A stretch of 64,000 nucleotides of DNA, taken from Mesorhizobium amorphae (lineage in GTDB: Bacteria; Pseudomonadota; Alphaproteobacteria; Rhizobiales; Rhizobiaceae). The notes below the pieces were generated by a model. That model made no database searches and was not told the DNA's origin. It worked only from the letters and a program-made list of their open reading frames with translations. Positions 1 to 8,036 of this stretch are shown one piece after another. Made by a program: the position numbers and the translations under genes. The stretch is from contig QFNI01000015.1 of assembly GCA_003240775.1 (NCBI GenBank), forward strand, positions 1 through 64,000, read 5' to 3'. Numbering within the stretch: the first letter of the stretch is position 1; each line of letters opens with the position of its first letter.

Positions 1-503
1 CCGGCGGCCATGCCGTGCCGCTCTCGCCGTTTGCGCTCGTTTCCGAGATTCGCCGCTGGTGGGACGGGCCGCTTCTTTTGTCGGGTGCCATCGCCACCGG
101 CGGCGGTGTGCTCGCCGCCCAGGCGATGGGGGCTGACATGGCCTATATCGGCTCGCCCTTCATCGCGACGCCCGAGGCCCGCGCATCGGACGCCTACAAG
201 CAGATGATCGTGGATTCCAAAGCAGCCGACATCGTCTACTCCAACAGCTTCACGGGCGTGCACGGCAACTATCTGCGCGGCTCGATCGTGGCGGCCGGCA
301 TGGACCCGCAGAACCTGCCGGAAGGCGACATCTCCAAGATGGATTTCGGCCAGGGCGTGAGCGGCGCGGGCGCCAAGGCCTGGAAGGACATCTGGGGCGC
401 GGGCCAGGGCGTGGGCGCGGTGGACGCCGTGGTGCCGGTGGCGGAACTGGTGGACCGCCTGGAGCGCGAATACCGCGCAGCGCGCGAGCGGCTCGGCGTG
501 TGA
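1..503 (+). CDS. Nitronate monooxygenase / NAD(P)H-dependent flavin oxidoreductase, C-terminal part
   Basis: The reading frame runs in from the left edge (first full codon at base 3) and stops at TGA 501-503, so only the last ~166 residues are present. The opening residues GGHAVPLSPFALVSEIR are the flavin/phosphate-binding stretch of the 2-nitropropane dioxygenase TIM barrel. They are followed by GAIATGGGVLAAQAMGADMAYIGSPF, the second phosphate-binding loop. These FMN enzymes oxidise nitronates or act as flavin-dependent enoyl reductases; the substrate cannot be read from this half. A GTG at base 15 is in frame but is internal, not the start. Confidence 0.85.
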   Translation, partial: GGHAVPLSPFALVSEIRRWWDGPLLLSGAIATGGGVLAAQAMGADMAYIGSPFIATPEARASDAYKQMIVDSKAADIVYSNSFTGVHGNYLRGSIVAAGMDPQNLPEGDISKMDFGQGVSGAGAKAWKDIWGAGQGVGAVDAVVPVAELVDRLEREYRAARERLGV

Positions 504-543
504 GAGCTCCAAGGGCTCGGGCTCGTGGCCCGAGCCTCGAAAC

Positions 544-1593
544 CTATGCCAGCGTCACCGTTCGGTCTTCGGCGGCGCTCACCATGGCCGCGTCGATCAC
601 CGCCTGGATCTCGGCAGCCCTGCGGAACGAGGGCTCGCCGTTCACGCCGGAGTTGAGCGCGTCCACGAAGGCGCGCGCGTTGCGCACAGTGGGCTCGAGC
701 GCCACCTCGCGCCACGTGTGGGTATGCACGTCCTGGCCGAGCGAGGCATGAAGCGCTGACGCCTTGCCGTCGGTCTCCACGCGCAACGCGCCTTCCGTGC
801 CGTGCAGCATGAGGGTCAGGTCGTTGGCGTGGCCCGTGGCGAAGCGGGTGGCGGCAACGGTTGCGAGCGCGCCGCCTTCGAGGCGGGCGGTCATGGCGAA
901 GCTGTCATTGGCGTCGAGCACGTAATCGCCGATGCGTTCGCCTTCGGCCTTGGGGAAGGTGACGAGATCGGCGCGCAAGCTCGCGAAGCGGTCGTTCGCG
1001 CCATAGGCGGCGAAGTCGAGCAGATGGATGCCGACATCGCCCAGCACCCCGTTCGAGCCATGCGCGCGCGACAAACGCCAGAGCCAGACCGGCTCGGTGC
1101 GCCAGTCGCCCCAGCCGTTCGAAACGAGCCAGCTTTGGCGGTAGGTAGCTTCCAAGTGGCGCAGGCGCCCGATGGCGCCCTCGATCACCAGCGCGCGCGC
1201 CTTCTGCAAAGCGGGCGCGTTGCGATAGGTCAGGTTGACCATGGCGACCAGCCCCGCCCGCTCGGCCGCTTCCGTCATCTCCAGCGCATCGGCGTATGAG
1301 GGCGCGAGCGGCTTCTCGCAGAAGACAGGCTTGCCGGCCGCGATCAGCTCCAGCGTGGTCGGTTTGTGGATGCCGTCGGGCGTGGCGTTGATGGCGGCGT
1401 CGAATCCGCCCCAGGCGATTGCCTGGGCCAGGCTCTCGAAGCCCTGCTCCAGCCCTTGGGCCTTGGCGAAAGCTGCGGCACGGCCGGGCGATGCGTCCGC
1501 GCAGGCGACGATCCGCGCATCGTCGAGCGCGCCGAATTCTTCGAGGTGCTGGGTCGAGATCATGCCCGTGCCCAGAAGAAGGATGCGCGTCAT
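544..1593 (-). CDS. Gfo/Idh/MocA family NAD(P)-dependent oxidoreductase
   Basis: 349 residues, the normal family length. The N-terminal Rossmann fold opens with ILLLGTGMIS, and the family signature EKPLA lies near residue 95. The C-terminal alpha/beta domain holds the substrate-side GDVGIHLLD. Such enzymes oxidise or reduce sugars, inositols or their derivatives with NAD(P). The ThuA-domain gene lies immediately upstream on the same strand (24-nt gap), a recurrent pairing in sugar or polyol catabolism, so the two are probably one transcript. The exact substrate is not predictable here. Confidence 0.88.
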   Translation of the reverse strand: MTRILLLGTGMISTQHLEEFGALDDARIVACADASPGRAAAFAKAQGLEQGFESLAQAIAWGGFDAAINATPDGIHKPTTLELIAAGKPVFCEKPLAPSYADALEMTEAAERAGLVAMVNLTYRNAPALQKARALVIEGAIGRLRHLEATYRQSWLVSNGWGDWRTEPVWLWRLSRAHGSNGVLGDVGIHLLDFAAYGANDRFASLRADLVTFPKAEGERIGDYVLDANDSFAMTARLEGGALATVAATRFATGHANDLTLMLHGTEGALRVETDGKASALHASLGQDVHTHTWREVALEPTVRNARAFVDALNSGVNGEPSFRRAAEIQAVIDAAMVSAAEDRTVTLA

Positions 1594-1595
1594 GA

Positions 1596-1623
1596 CCCGA
1601 TCCTCACCGCCCGATCCTCACCG
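1596..1623. repeat. 14-bp tandem duplication at the thuA-like / Gfo-Idh junction
   Basis: CCCGATCCTCACCG occurs twice head to tail (1596-1609 and 1610-1623). On the coding strand each copy carries CGGTGAGGAT. One copy therefore supplies the stop of the ThuA gene and the other the GTGAGGA Shine-Dalgarno-like sequence of the oxidoreductase gene. Confidence 0.9.
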
Positions 1624-2403
1624 ATAGCCTTCTTCGCCGTCGGCATGGAGGCGCAGGCCCTTCTGCACAATGGGCTCGGGCGCCTGATCCACCGGCACGT
1701 TGGGCGCTTCCGTGATGCCCGTCCAGGCGGGCATGGGGTTGAAGGCCCAGTTCACCGCGTTGCGCAGCACCTGCTGCACATGCGCGTCGTGGTAGATCGG
1801 ATAGGTCTCGTGGCCCGGCGCGAAATAGAAGATGCGCCCCTGCCCCCGACGCCAGCAGAGTCCCGAACGGAACACCTCGCCGCCTTCGTACCAGGACACG
1901 AACACGGTTTCCTCGGGCTCGGGCACCGAGAAAGGCTCGCCATACATCTCGGTCTCGGCGAGCTCGATCCGTTCGGGCAGACCATGAGCGATGGGGTGGC
2001 CGGGATTGACAGCCCAGACCCGCTCGCGCTCGCCCGCCTCGCGCCACTTGAGCGAGCACGGCGTGCCCATCAGCCGCTTGAAGATCTTGGAATAGTGCCC
2101 GGAATGGAGCACGATCAGCCCCATTCCTTCCCAAACACGCTTGGCCACACGCTCGACCACCGCATCCTCGACTGCACCGTGGGCGGCATGACCCCACCAG
2201 AGCAGCACGTCGGTCTGTGCCAGGCGCTCCGCGCTCAAGCCGTGCTCGGGCTCCTGCAGGGTGGCGGTGGTGGCCTCGATACCCTCGCCCGCGTTGAGCG
2301 CTTCGGCGATCGTCTGGTGCATGCCATCCGGATAAAGCCCACGCACGGCAGCATTCTCCTGCTCGTGCACGTTTTCGCCCCAGACCACAGTCCTGATCGG
2401 CAT
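1618..2403 (-). CDS. ThuA domain protein (trehalose-utilization-like)
   Basis: 261 residues from the ATG at 2403, which has GAGGAGG about 6 nt upstream; a longer frame exists but lacks this ribosome site. The protein begins MPIRTVVWGENVHEQ and shows the ThuA (class I glutamine-amidotransferase-like) fold: DVLLWWGHAAHG, GLIVLHSGHYS and the closing GRIFYFAPGHE. ThuA-like proteins accompany sugar dehydrogenases in rhizobial trehalose/sucrose and polyol utilization, but their reaction is not firmly defined. It probably forms an operon with the downstream Gfo/Idh/MocA gene. Confidence 0.85.
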   Translation of the reverse strand: MPIRTVVWGENVHEQENAAVRGLYPDGMHQTIAEALNAGEGIEATTATLQEPEHGLSAERLAQTDVLLWWGHAAHGAVEDAVVERVAKRVWEGMGLIVLHSGHYSKIFKRLMGTPCSLKWREAGERERVWAVNPGHPIAHGLPERIELAETEMYGEPFSVPEPEETVFVSWYEGGEVFRSGLCWRRGQGRIFYFAPGHETYPIYHDAHVQQVLRNAVNWAFNPMPAWTGITEAPNVPVDQAPEPIVQKGLRLHADGEEGYR

Positions 2404-2537
2404 GGCACCCTCCTCAAAGCGCTTTGGGATGGCAGTGATACGCTTTCCCCGCGTCGCTGAAAACCCCTCCCCTCCCGCTTGAACTCGGTCGCAATCGGCG
2501 CTATCAGGCACACATCCGGCGCCACCACGCGCCCGGC

Positions 2538-2613
2538 GCCGCTTTAGCTCAGTTGGTAGAGCACATCATTCGTAATGATGGGGTCAGGTGTTCGAGTCAC
2601 CTAAGCGGCACCA
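2538..2613 (+). tRNA. tRNA-Thr (anticodon CGU)
   Basis: A 76-nt cloverleaf. The acceptor stem GCCGCTT/AAGCGGC is perfectly paired, the D-arm contains AGCTCAGTTGGTAGAGC, and the anticodon loop TTCGTAA has anticodon CGT, which reads ACG. The variable region is GGGTC, the T-arm contains TTCGAGT, the discriminator is A, and CCA is encoded. No integrase gene or att-like duplication was seen beside it. Confidence 0.97.
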
Positions 2614-2753
2614 CCCTTTCCCTGAAAATCGACCCTTAACCAGCCGCGTCTTATGATCGCTCGGAGCGATGCGGATACGGCTGCCTTGTGTTTGCCGCGA
2701 TTGCGCGTAGAGACACCAGCCGCTCCGCAATCGTTGGAGCAGGGGATGGGACG

Positions 2754-2939
2754 ATGGCGCTTCATTTCGCGGAGTATTACGGCAGCGCGGTGTTCGGGCT
2801 GTTCGGGCTTGTGTCGCTGTTCTGCCTGAAGGGCGGCTGGCGCGACGGGGGCTGGATGGATGCGGCGGGCCAGTTGGTGACGGCGGCGGTGGCGTTCGGC
2901 GCGTCGGGCGTCTTGGGCTTCATCGCGCTGATCACCTGA
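2754..2939 (+). CDS. Small two-TM membrane protein, unknown function
   Basis: 61 residues from the ATG at 2754, preceded by AGGGGATGGG. Two hydrophobic segments are visible: AVFGLFGLVSLFCL, and the stretch from LVTAAVAFG to GFIALI. A short charged GGWRDGGWMD loop lies between them. I do not recognise a family. It lies between tRNA-Thr and htpG, convergent with htpG, and ends 50 nt before a strong hairpin. It is probably real because of the ribosome site, the composition and the terminator. Confidence 0.6.
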   Translation: MALHFAEYYGSAVFGLFGLVSLFCLKGGWRDGGWMDAAGQLVTAAVAFGASGVLGFIALIT

Positions 2940-2991
2940 CGAGCGCGAGGCTTTCGGTTCTCGAGCAGCCGCAAGAGATGAAACCAGGTTT

Positions 2992-3022
2992 CCGGCCCGG
3001 CGCCTGATGGCTGCCGGGCCGG
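2992..3022. terminator. Hairpin between convergent genes (bidirectional)
   Basis: A perfect 10-bp stem CCGGCCCGGC (2992-3001) / GCCGGGCCGG (3013-3022) with an 11-nt loop. It sits between the small membrane gene on + and htpG on -, so it can serve both. There is no clear T-run on either side. Confidence 0.6.
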
Positions 3023-3029
3023 ATGCGTT

Positions 3030-4919
3030 TCAAGCGGCAGACATGCCGCGCGACAGGACGCGCGCCAGGCGATCGGAGAAGGCGCGGGGGTCGGAGGGAC
3101 GTTCGCCGTCGAGGATGCGCGCCTCGTCGAAAAGGAGGTGGGCCGCATCGCGGCGGAAGTCCTCATCGGAAGCCGCAGCAAGCGCGGTCACCAGGCCATG
3201 GCCGGGATTGATCTCGAGGATCGGCTTGGCGGCTTGGTCGAGGCGGCCGGCGGAGGCCAACAGGCGCTCGATCTGGCGGTCGGGGCCGGTCTCGGGCGCG
3301 ACAAGGCAGACGGCACTCTCGGTCAGGCGGTTGGAGGCGCGCACATCCGCCACCGCGTCGCCCAGCTCCTGCTTGACGAAAGCGACAAAGCCGGCGACCG
3401 CCTCGCTCGTTTCGGCGGGCTCCGCTGCCCCTTCAGCCATCGGCACGGAGGCGAGATCGGCAGCGCCCTGGGTAACGGATTTGAGCGTCTTGCCTTCGAA
3501 AGCGGGCGAGCCCTGCACCCAGAAGCTGTCCACGGGGTCGGAGAGCAGCAGCACCTCGATGCCCCGCGCGCGGAAACCCTCGATCTGCGGGGATGCCTCA
3601 AGGCGGGCGAGATCGTCTCCGGTGATGAAGAAGATCGATTCCTGGCCCTCCTTCATGGCGGCCACATAATCCTTGAGCGAGCGCCATTCGCCCTTGGAGG
3701 CCGTGGACTTGAAGCGGGCGAGGCCCAGCAGCTGGTCGCGGCGCTCCCAATCCTCGTAGAGGCCTTCCTTGATCACGGTGCCGAAGGTTTCCCAGATCTT
3801 GGCGTAAGCCTCCGCATCGCTTTCGGCGAGCTTCTCCAGGTCCTTGAGCACGCGGTTGGACACGCCCTTCTTGACGGCGGCGAGCACGGGACTCTGCTGG
3901 ATCATCTCGCGCGACATGTTGAGCGGCAGGTCGGCGGAATCCACGATGCCGCGCACGAAGCGCAGGTAGCGCGGAAGCAGATCGGCATCGTCGGTGATGA
4001 AGACGCGCTTGACGTAGAGCTTCACCTGGCCGTTGCGATCGGGGTCGAAGAGGTCGAAGGGCTTGGAGCCCGGCACGAAGAGCAGCGCCGTGTATTCGTG
4101 CCGGCCCTCGGCGCGGAAATGCACGGTCATGGCCGGCTCGTCGTAGAGGTTGGCGGCCGAGCGGTAGAAGTCGGTGTAGGCTTCCTTGGTGATCTCCGAG
4201 CGCGGCTTGGTCCAAAGCGCCGCACCGTCGGCCAGCTCAGCCGCCTCGGCATCGGGCTTTTCCTGGATGAAGATCGGCACGGGCACATGGCCAGACTGCG
4301 CCTTGACGATGCGCTCCACCGTCCAGCGCTCCGCATAGGACTTGGCGTCCTCGTTGAGGTGCAGCACGACCCGGGTGCCGCGTGCGGGCGCGGCATCGCC
4401 CTCGGCGGGCGCCACCGAATAGGTGCCGGTGCCGTCGGACGCCCAGCGCCAGGCTTCCGTGCCGCCCGCGCGGCGCGAGAAGACCTCGACTTCGCCGGCC
4501 ACCATGAAGGCCGAGTAGAAGCCCACGCCGAACTGGCCGATGAGCTGGGTGCCTTCCTTGCCCTGGGATTTGCCCTGGGCTGCCTCGATGCGCTCCATGA
4601 AGGCGCGGGTGCCCGAGCGCGCGATGGTGCCGAGCGCCTCGGTCAGTTCCTCGCGGCTCATGCCGATGCCATTGTCCTCGATGGTGAGGCGGTTGGCTTC
4701 CGCGTCGAGAATGAGGGTGATGCGGGCCTTGGGATCGTCGCCGAGCAGCGCGGGCTCGGCGATGGCCTCGAAGCGCAGCTTCTCGCAGGCGTCGGCGGCG
4801 TTCGAGATCAGCTCGCGCAAGAAGACGTCCTTATCCGAATAAACGGAGTGGACCATCATGTGGAGCAGGCGGGAAACGTCGGCTTCGAAGGGGCGTGTCT
4901 CGGTGGCGGCGTCGCTCAT
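3030..4919 (-). CDS. htpG: Molecular chaperone HtpG (Hsp90)
   Basis: 629 residues from the ATG at 4919 (MSDAATETRPFEADVSRLL); a longer upstream frame would run through the promoter. GHKL ATPase motifs are in order: ELISNAADACEKLRF, DNGIGMS, then GQFGVGFYSAFMVA. The middle domain and C-terminal dimerisation domain (HLLFDEARILDGERPSDP near the end) are complete. It is a cytosolic ATP-dependent chaperone for late-stage client folding under heat and other stress. An RpoH-like promoter lies directly upstream, overlapping the end of the GntR gene, so it is likely transcribed independently of that gene. Confidence 0.98.
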   Translation of the reverse strand: MSDAATETRPFEADVSRLLHMMVHSVYSDKDVFLRELISNAADACEKLRFEAIAEPALLGDDPKARITLILDAEANRLTIEDNGIGMSREELTEALGTIARSGTRAFMERIEAAQGKSQGKEGTQLIGQFGVGFYSAFMVAGEVEVFSRRAGGTEAWRWASDGTGTYSVAPAEGDAAPARGTRVVLHLNEDAKSYAERWTVERIVKAQSGHVPVPIFIQEKPDAEAAELADGAALWTKPRSEITKEAYTDFYRSAANLYDEPAMTVHFRAEGRHEYTALLFVPGSKPFDLFDPDRNGQVKLYVKRVFITDDADLLPRYLRFVRGIVDSADLPLNMSREMIQQSPVLAAVKKGVSNRVLKDLEKLAESDAEAYAKIWETFGTVIKEGLYEDWERRDQLLGLARFKSTASKGEWRSLKDYVAAMKEGQESIFFITGDDLARLEASPQIEGFRARGIEVLLLSDPVDSFWVQGSPAFEGKTLKSVTQGAADLASVPMAEGAAEPAETSEAVAGFVAFVKQELGDAVADVRASNRLTESAVCLVAPETGPDRQIERLLASAGRLDQAAKPILEINPGHGLVTALAAASDEDFRRDAAHLLFDEARILDGERPSDPRAFSDRLARVLSRGMSAA

Positions 4920-4950
4920 GGGGGCCTCGATCTGTCGGATTTCGGCTGCC

Positions 4951-4979
4951 AGATGGCGGGAGACGCGCGGGAGTTCAAG
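4951..4979 (-). promoter_or_regulatory. RpoH (sigma-32)-like promoter of htpG
   Basis: On the minus strand, CTTGAA (4979-4974) is followed by 17 nt and then CCATCT (4956-4951), about 30 nt before the htpG ATG. This matches the heat-shock sigma factor pattern (CTTGAA -35, CCATnT -10). The -35 box overlaps the last codons and stop of the upstream GntR gene. Confidence 0.6.
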
Positions 4980-5685
4980 GGGGTGTTGCGTCCGCACCAT
5001 CTGCATAGACGCGCGCCAAGCTCTCGCCCGTGCGCCGATAGTGTTGCGCGACCAGCCTGACCAGGGAGTCCGGATCGCGCGCGAGCGCCGCTTCCATTAT
5101 GGCGCGGTGCTCTGCGGTGACGTCGCGCGCGCTGCCCTTCATCAGGCCGCCGAGTGCGGGAAAGCGGAAGCGCTCGGTCGCAGCGTAGAGCGTTTCGGCA
5201 AAGCGCAGGAGCCAGGGCGAACCGCAGGCGGCGATGAGCGCGCGGTGGAAGCGCTGGTGGCGTTCTTCCAAAGCGCGCAGGGCGTCAGCATCGGGCGCGG
5301 TGTCTCGGATGCGGGCGGCGCTCGTCGCAAGCGCGTGGAAATTCGCGACGATCGCACTCTCCCAATCGTCTCCGCCTCGGGCGACCGCGAGGCGCAGCGC
5401 CTGGGACTCGATCAGGATGCGCGCTTCGAGCGCGTCCCACATGGCGGCGAGCGACAAGGGCGCCACCGCGAAGCCCCGCTGCGGCACGAGTGTCACGAGG
5501 CGCTCCCCTTCCAGGCGGTTCAACGCCTCGCGAAGCGGCGAGAAGCCCAGGCCGTAGCGGGCGCGCAGCGCTTCCATGCGTAGCGGCCCGCCGGCCGGCA
5601 GCGCGCCGGACACGATGTCCCAGCGCAGCGCCTCATAGGCGTCGTCCGCGAGCGTGGTGTCGCGCGTGGCGGTCTCGATCAGCAT
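4975..5685 (-). CDS. GntR family transcriptional regulator (FadR/FCD type)
   Basis: 236 residues from the ATG at 5685, with GGGAGAGGG upstream. The N-terminal winged helix-turn-helix includes GGPLRMEALRARYGLGFSP and LREALNRLEGERLV, the typical GntR DNA-recognition region. The C-terminal all-helical FCD ligand domain has ERHQRFHRALIAACGSP and ends with AEHRAIMEAALARD. It is divergent from the gentisate dioxygenase gene with a 14-bp palindrome in the shared 141-nt gap, so it probably controls that aromatic catabolic cluster, with a pathway carboxylate as a plausible effector (inference). Confidence 0.9.
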   Translation of the reverse strand: MLIETATRDTTLADDAYEALRWDIVSGALPAGGPLRMEALRARYGLGFSPLREALNRLEGERLVTLVPQRGFAVAPLSLAAMWDALEARILIESQALRLAVARGGDDWESAIVANFHALATSAARIRDTAPDADALRALEERHQRFHRALIAACGSPWLLRFAETLYAATERFRFPALGGLMKGSARDVTAEHRAIMEAALARDPDSLVRLVAQHYRRTGESLARVYADGADATPP

Positions 5686-5747
5686 GCGGTGCCCTCTCCC
5701 GTGAAGACATACCATGCACGCACAGCCCGAAAAACGAAATTCACGCA

Positions 5748-5761
5748 GATTTTCGAAAATC
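5748..5761. promoter_or_regulatory. Perfect 14-bp palindrome, candidate GntR operator
   Basis: GATTTTCGAAAATC is self-complementary and AT-rich against a GC-rich background. It lies between the divergent gntR-type gene (start 5685) and the gentisate dioxygenase gene (start 5827), as expected for an autoregulatory and divergent operator. Confidence 0.55.
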
Positions 5762-5826
5762 CAGGTTTACACCTCTCGCGCTGCTGCTAGGCTCCCCTTG
5801 AAGCAAGCGCCCGAGGAGATGCAGTC

Positions 5827-6951
5827 ATGTCGACGGAACGCGCCAACTACCGCGAGGATGTCGCCGGCCGCGCCAATGTGGAGGATACGCCCGAGCTCTT
5901 GCGCTACTACGAGGAGCTGGAAGGCTTCGAGGCCGGCGCGCTCTGGACGGTGGCCAACAAGATCGAGCCCTGGCAGCCCAAATCGTCCTCCGTGCCCGTG
6001 GTGTGGCGCTATCAAGACCTGCGCGAGAAGGTGTTGCGCTCGGTGGAACTGGTGACGCCCGAAAAAGCCGGGCGGCGCGTGATCTATCTCAACAATCCCG
6101 GCCGTCGCGACGTCGCGGCCTGCGTGGGCTGGCTGTATTCCGGGCTCCAGGTAATGAATCCCGGCGAAACGGCGTCCGCCCACCGCCATTCGGCCTCCGC
6201 CCTGCGCTTCATCATGGAGGGCTCGGGCGCGTTCACGGTGGTGGACGGGCACAAGATGACGCTCGGTGCCAATGATTTCGTGCTGACGCCCAACGGCACC
6301 TGGCACGAGCATGGCGTGGAAGCCTCGGGCACCCCCTGCATCTGGCAGGACGGGCTCGACATCCCCTTCGTGAACGCGATGGAAGCGAACTTCTACGAGG
6401 TGCATCCCGATCTCAGCCAGGCGGTCGGCTATGCGGTCGACGACATGACCAAGACCTGGGGCAATCCTGGCCTCGTGCCGGGCGGCGGCAAGTGGTCGAA
6501 GGGCTATTCGCCCATGTTCAAATACGAGTGGGACCGCACCTACGAATCGCTTTCGCGCTTTGCTGAGACGACCGAAGGCTCGCCCTTCGACGGGGTGTTG
6601 ATGGAATATGTGAACCCCGTCACTTCCGGCCCGGTGATGCAGACCATCGGCGCCTCCATGCAGATGCTGCGGCCGGGCGAGAAGACGCTGGCCCACCGCC
6701 ACACCGGCTCCTTCATCTACCAGGTGGCCAAGGGGCGCGGCTCCTCAATCATCGGCGGCAAGCGCTTCGACTGGCAGGAGCGCGACATCTTCTGCGTGCC
6801 GTCCTGGATGTGGCACGAGCACGTCAACAGATCCGACAGCGAGGACGCCTGCCTGTTCTCCTTCTCCGACCTGCCGGTGATGCGCGCGCTCGGCCTCTAC
6901 CGGGAAGAAGCGTTCGGCGACAATGGCGGCCGCCAGCCGCTGACATCGTGA
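5827..6951 (+). CDS. Gentisate 1,2-dioxygenase
   Basis: 374 residues with two cupin domains. In the N-terminal cupin, H119 and H121 (ETASAHRHSASALRF) and H160/H162 (NGTWHEHG) are the Fe(II) ligand set. The C-terminal cupin repeats the pattern less strictly (EKTLAHRHTGSFIYQ, SWMWHEHVN). The enzyme cleaves gentisate (2,5-dihydroxybenzoate) with O2 to maleylpyruvate. The start has GAGGAG 6-8 nt upstream. It heads a co-directional cluster with an FAH-family hydrolase and a solute ABC transporter, consistent with a gentisate catabolic unit. Related salicylate-type ring-cleaving cupins are a possible alternative. Confidence 0.9.
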   Translation: MSTERANYREDVAGRANVEDTPELLRYYEELEGFEAGALWTVANKIEPWQPKSSSVPVVWRYQDLREKVLRSVELVTPEKAGRRVIYLNNPGRRDVAACVGWLYSGLQVMNPGETASAHRHSASALRFIMEGSGAFTVVDGHKMTLGANDFVLTPNGTWHEHGVEASGTPCIWQDGLDIPFVNAMEANFYEVHPDLSQAVGYAVDDMTKTWGNPGLVPGGGKWSKGYSPMFKYEWDRTYESLSRFAETTEGSPFDGVLMEYVNPVTSGPVMQTIGASMQMLRPGEKTLAHRHTGSFIYQVAKGRGSSIIGGKRFDWQERDIFCVPSWMWHEHVNRSDSEDACLFSFSDLPVMRALGLYREEAFGDNGGRQPLTS

Positions 6952-6970
6952 AAGCGGTGAAGGGTCCACG

Positions 6971-7015
6971 CTTCCCCCTCGAGGGGAAGGAGAACGCCGG
7001 CGTGATCGCCGGTTC
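6971..7015. repeat. Two adjacent hairpins between gentisate dioxygenase and FAH genes
   Basis: CTTCCCC (6971-6977) pairs with GGGGAAG (6983-6989). Directly after, a GAAC/CCGGCG arm with one bulge (6992-7002) pairs with CGCCGGTTC (7007-7015). No T-run follows, so intercistronic mRNA stabilisation or attenuation is more likely than termination. Confidence 0.5.
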
Positions 7016-7048
7016 CTGGAACACTGTACCAAGCCTCGGGACAACAGC

Positions 7049-8005
7049 ATGAAACTCGTGACCTTCCGCGCCTCCTCCGAAGCCCCTGCCCGGCTGGGCG
7101 TGGTGATGGGGGAAAGCGTGGTCGACGTGGAAGCGCTCGCGCTTTCCTTCGGCGAGGACTTCCCCGCAACCATGCTGGAGCTGATCGAGCTCGGGCCGGA
7201 CGGGCTTGCGGCGCTCAAGCGCCTTTTGGACAGCGCCGAGGGCCATTGGCCGGTGCGCACCACCGTGCCGCTCAGCAATGTCCGGCTGCTCGCGCCCATC
7301 CCCAGGCTGCGCAAGAACATCTTCGGCATCGGGCTCAACTATGTGGAGCATGTGGAGGAATCCGCACGCACGCTCGACACCGCCAAGGAACTGCCGAAGC
7401 AGCCGGTGATCTTCTCGAAGCCGCCCACGGCGGTGATCGGGCCCTTCGACCCGATCGAGCACAACAAGGACATCACCCGGCAGCTCGACTGGGAGGTGGA
7501 GCTGGCCGTCGTGATCGGCCGCACGGCGCGCCGCGTGACGCCCGAAGAGGCGATGTCGCACGTGTTCGGCTACAGCGTGATGGTGGATGTCTCCGCCCGC
7601 GACAACCGCCGCGCGGGCCAGTGGATCTATTCCAAGGGGCAGGACAGCTTCGCCCCCTTCGGCCCGGCCCTTGTCACGGCCGATGCGATCGGAGACGTTC
7701 ACGCGCTCGACCTTTGGCTCACCGTCAACGGCGAGGTGAAACAGAGCTCCAACACGAGACACATGCTCTTCAAGATCCCGACGCTGATCTCCGACATCTC
7801 CCAGGCCATCACGCTGGAACCGGGCGACGTGATCGCGACCGGCACGCCCGAAGGCGTAGGCGCGGGCCGCTCGCCCCAGGAATGGCTCTGGCCGGGCGAT
7901 GTGGTGGAGGCTCATGTGGAAGGGATCGGCAGCCTGCGCAATCCGGTGGTTGCCGTGCCGTCCACTTTCAGCCATGGGCTTGAGACCGGCAAACGGCCAA
8001 GCTGA
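7049..8005 (+). CDS. Fumarylacetoacetate hydrolase family protein (maleylpyruvate/fumarylpyruvate hydrolase-like)
   Basis: 318 residues. The N-terminal cap domain is followed by the FAH fold: GIGLNYVEHVEES, QPVIFSKPPTAVIGP, DWEVELAVVIGR (metal-binding acidic residues) and GDVIATGTPEGVG. The family hydrolyses C-C bonds in beta-diketo acids. Next to gentisate dioxygenase, the expected substrate is maleylpyruvate directly or fumarylpyruvate after isomerisation. No maleylpyruvate isomerase gene is in the window, so direct maleylpyruvate hydrolysis, or an isomerase encoded elsewhere, must be assumed. Confidence 0.88.
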   Translation: MKLVTFRASSEAPARLGVVMGESVVDVEALALSFGEDFPATMLELIELGPDGLAALKRLLDSAEGHWPVRTTVPLSNVRLLAPIPRLRKNIFGIGLNYVEHVEESARTLDTAKELPKQPVIFSKPPTAVIGPFDPIEHNKDITRQLDWEVELAVVIGRTARRVTPEEAMSHVFGYSVMVDVSARDNRRAGQWIYSKGQDSFAPFGPALVTADAIGDVHALDLWLTVNGEVKQSSNTRHMLFKIPTLISDISQAITLEPGDVIATGTPEGVGAGRSPQEWLWPGDVVEAHVEGIGSLRNPVVAVPSTFSHGLETGKRPS

Positions 8006-8036
8006 CGATCAAAAAACCAAAAAAGGGAACACCGCC

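Noticed and set aside
2538..2613. Genomic island integrated at tRNA-Thr
   Set aside because: No integrase, no repeat of the tRNA 3' end and no shift in gene character were seen beside it.
3138..5060. Long open frame antisense to htpG (and similar antisense frames over dppA, ilvD, fdsA and pgi)
   Set aside because: High-GC genes often leave open antisense frames; they lack ribosome sites, motifs and coherent composition, while the opposite strand encodes complete known proteins.
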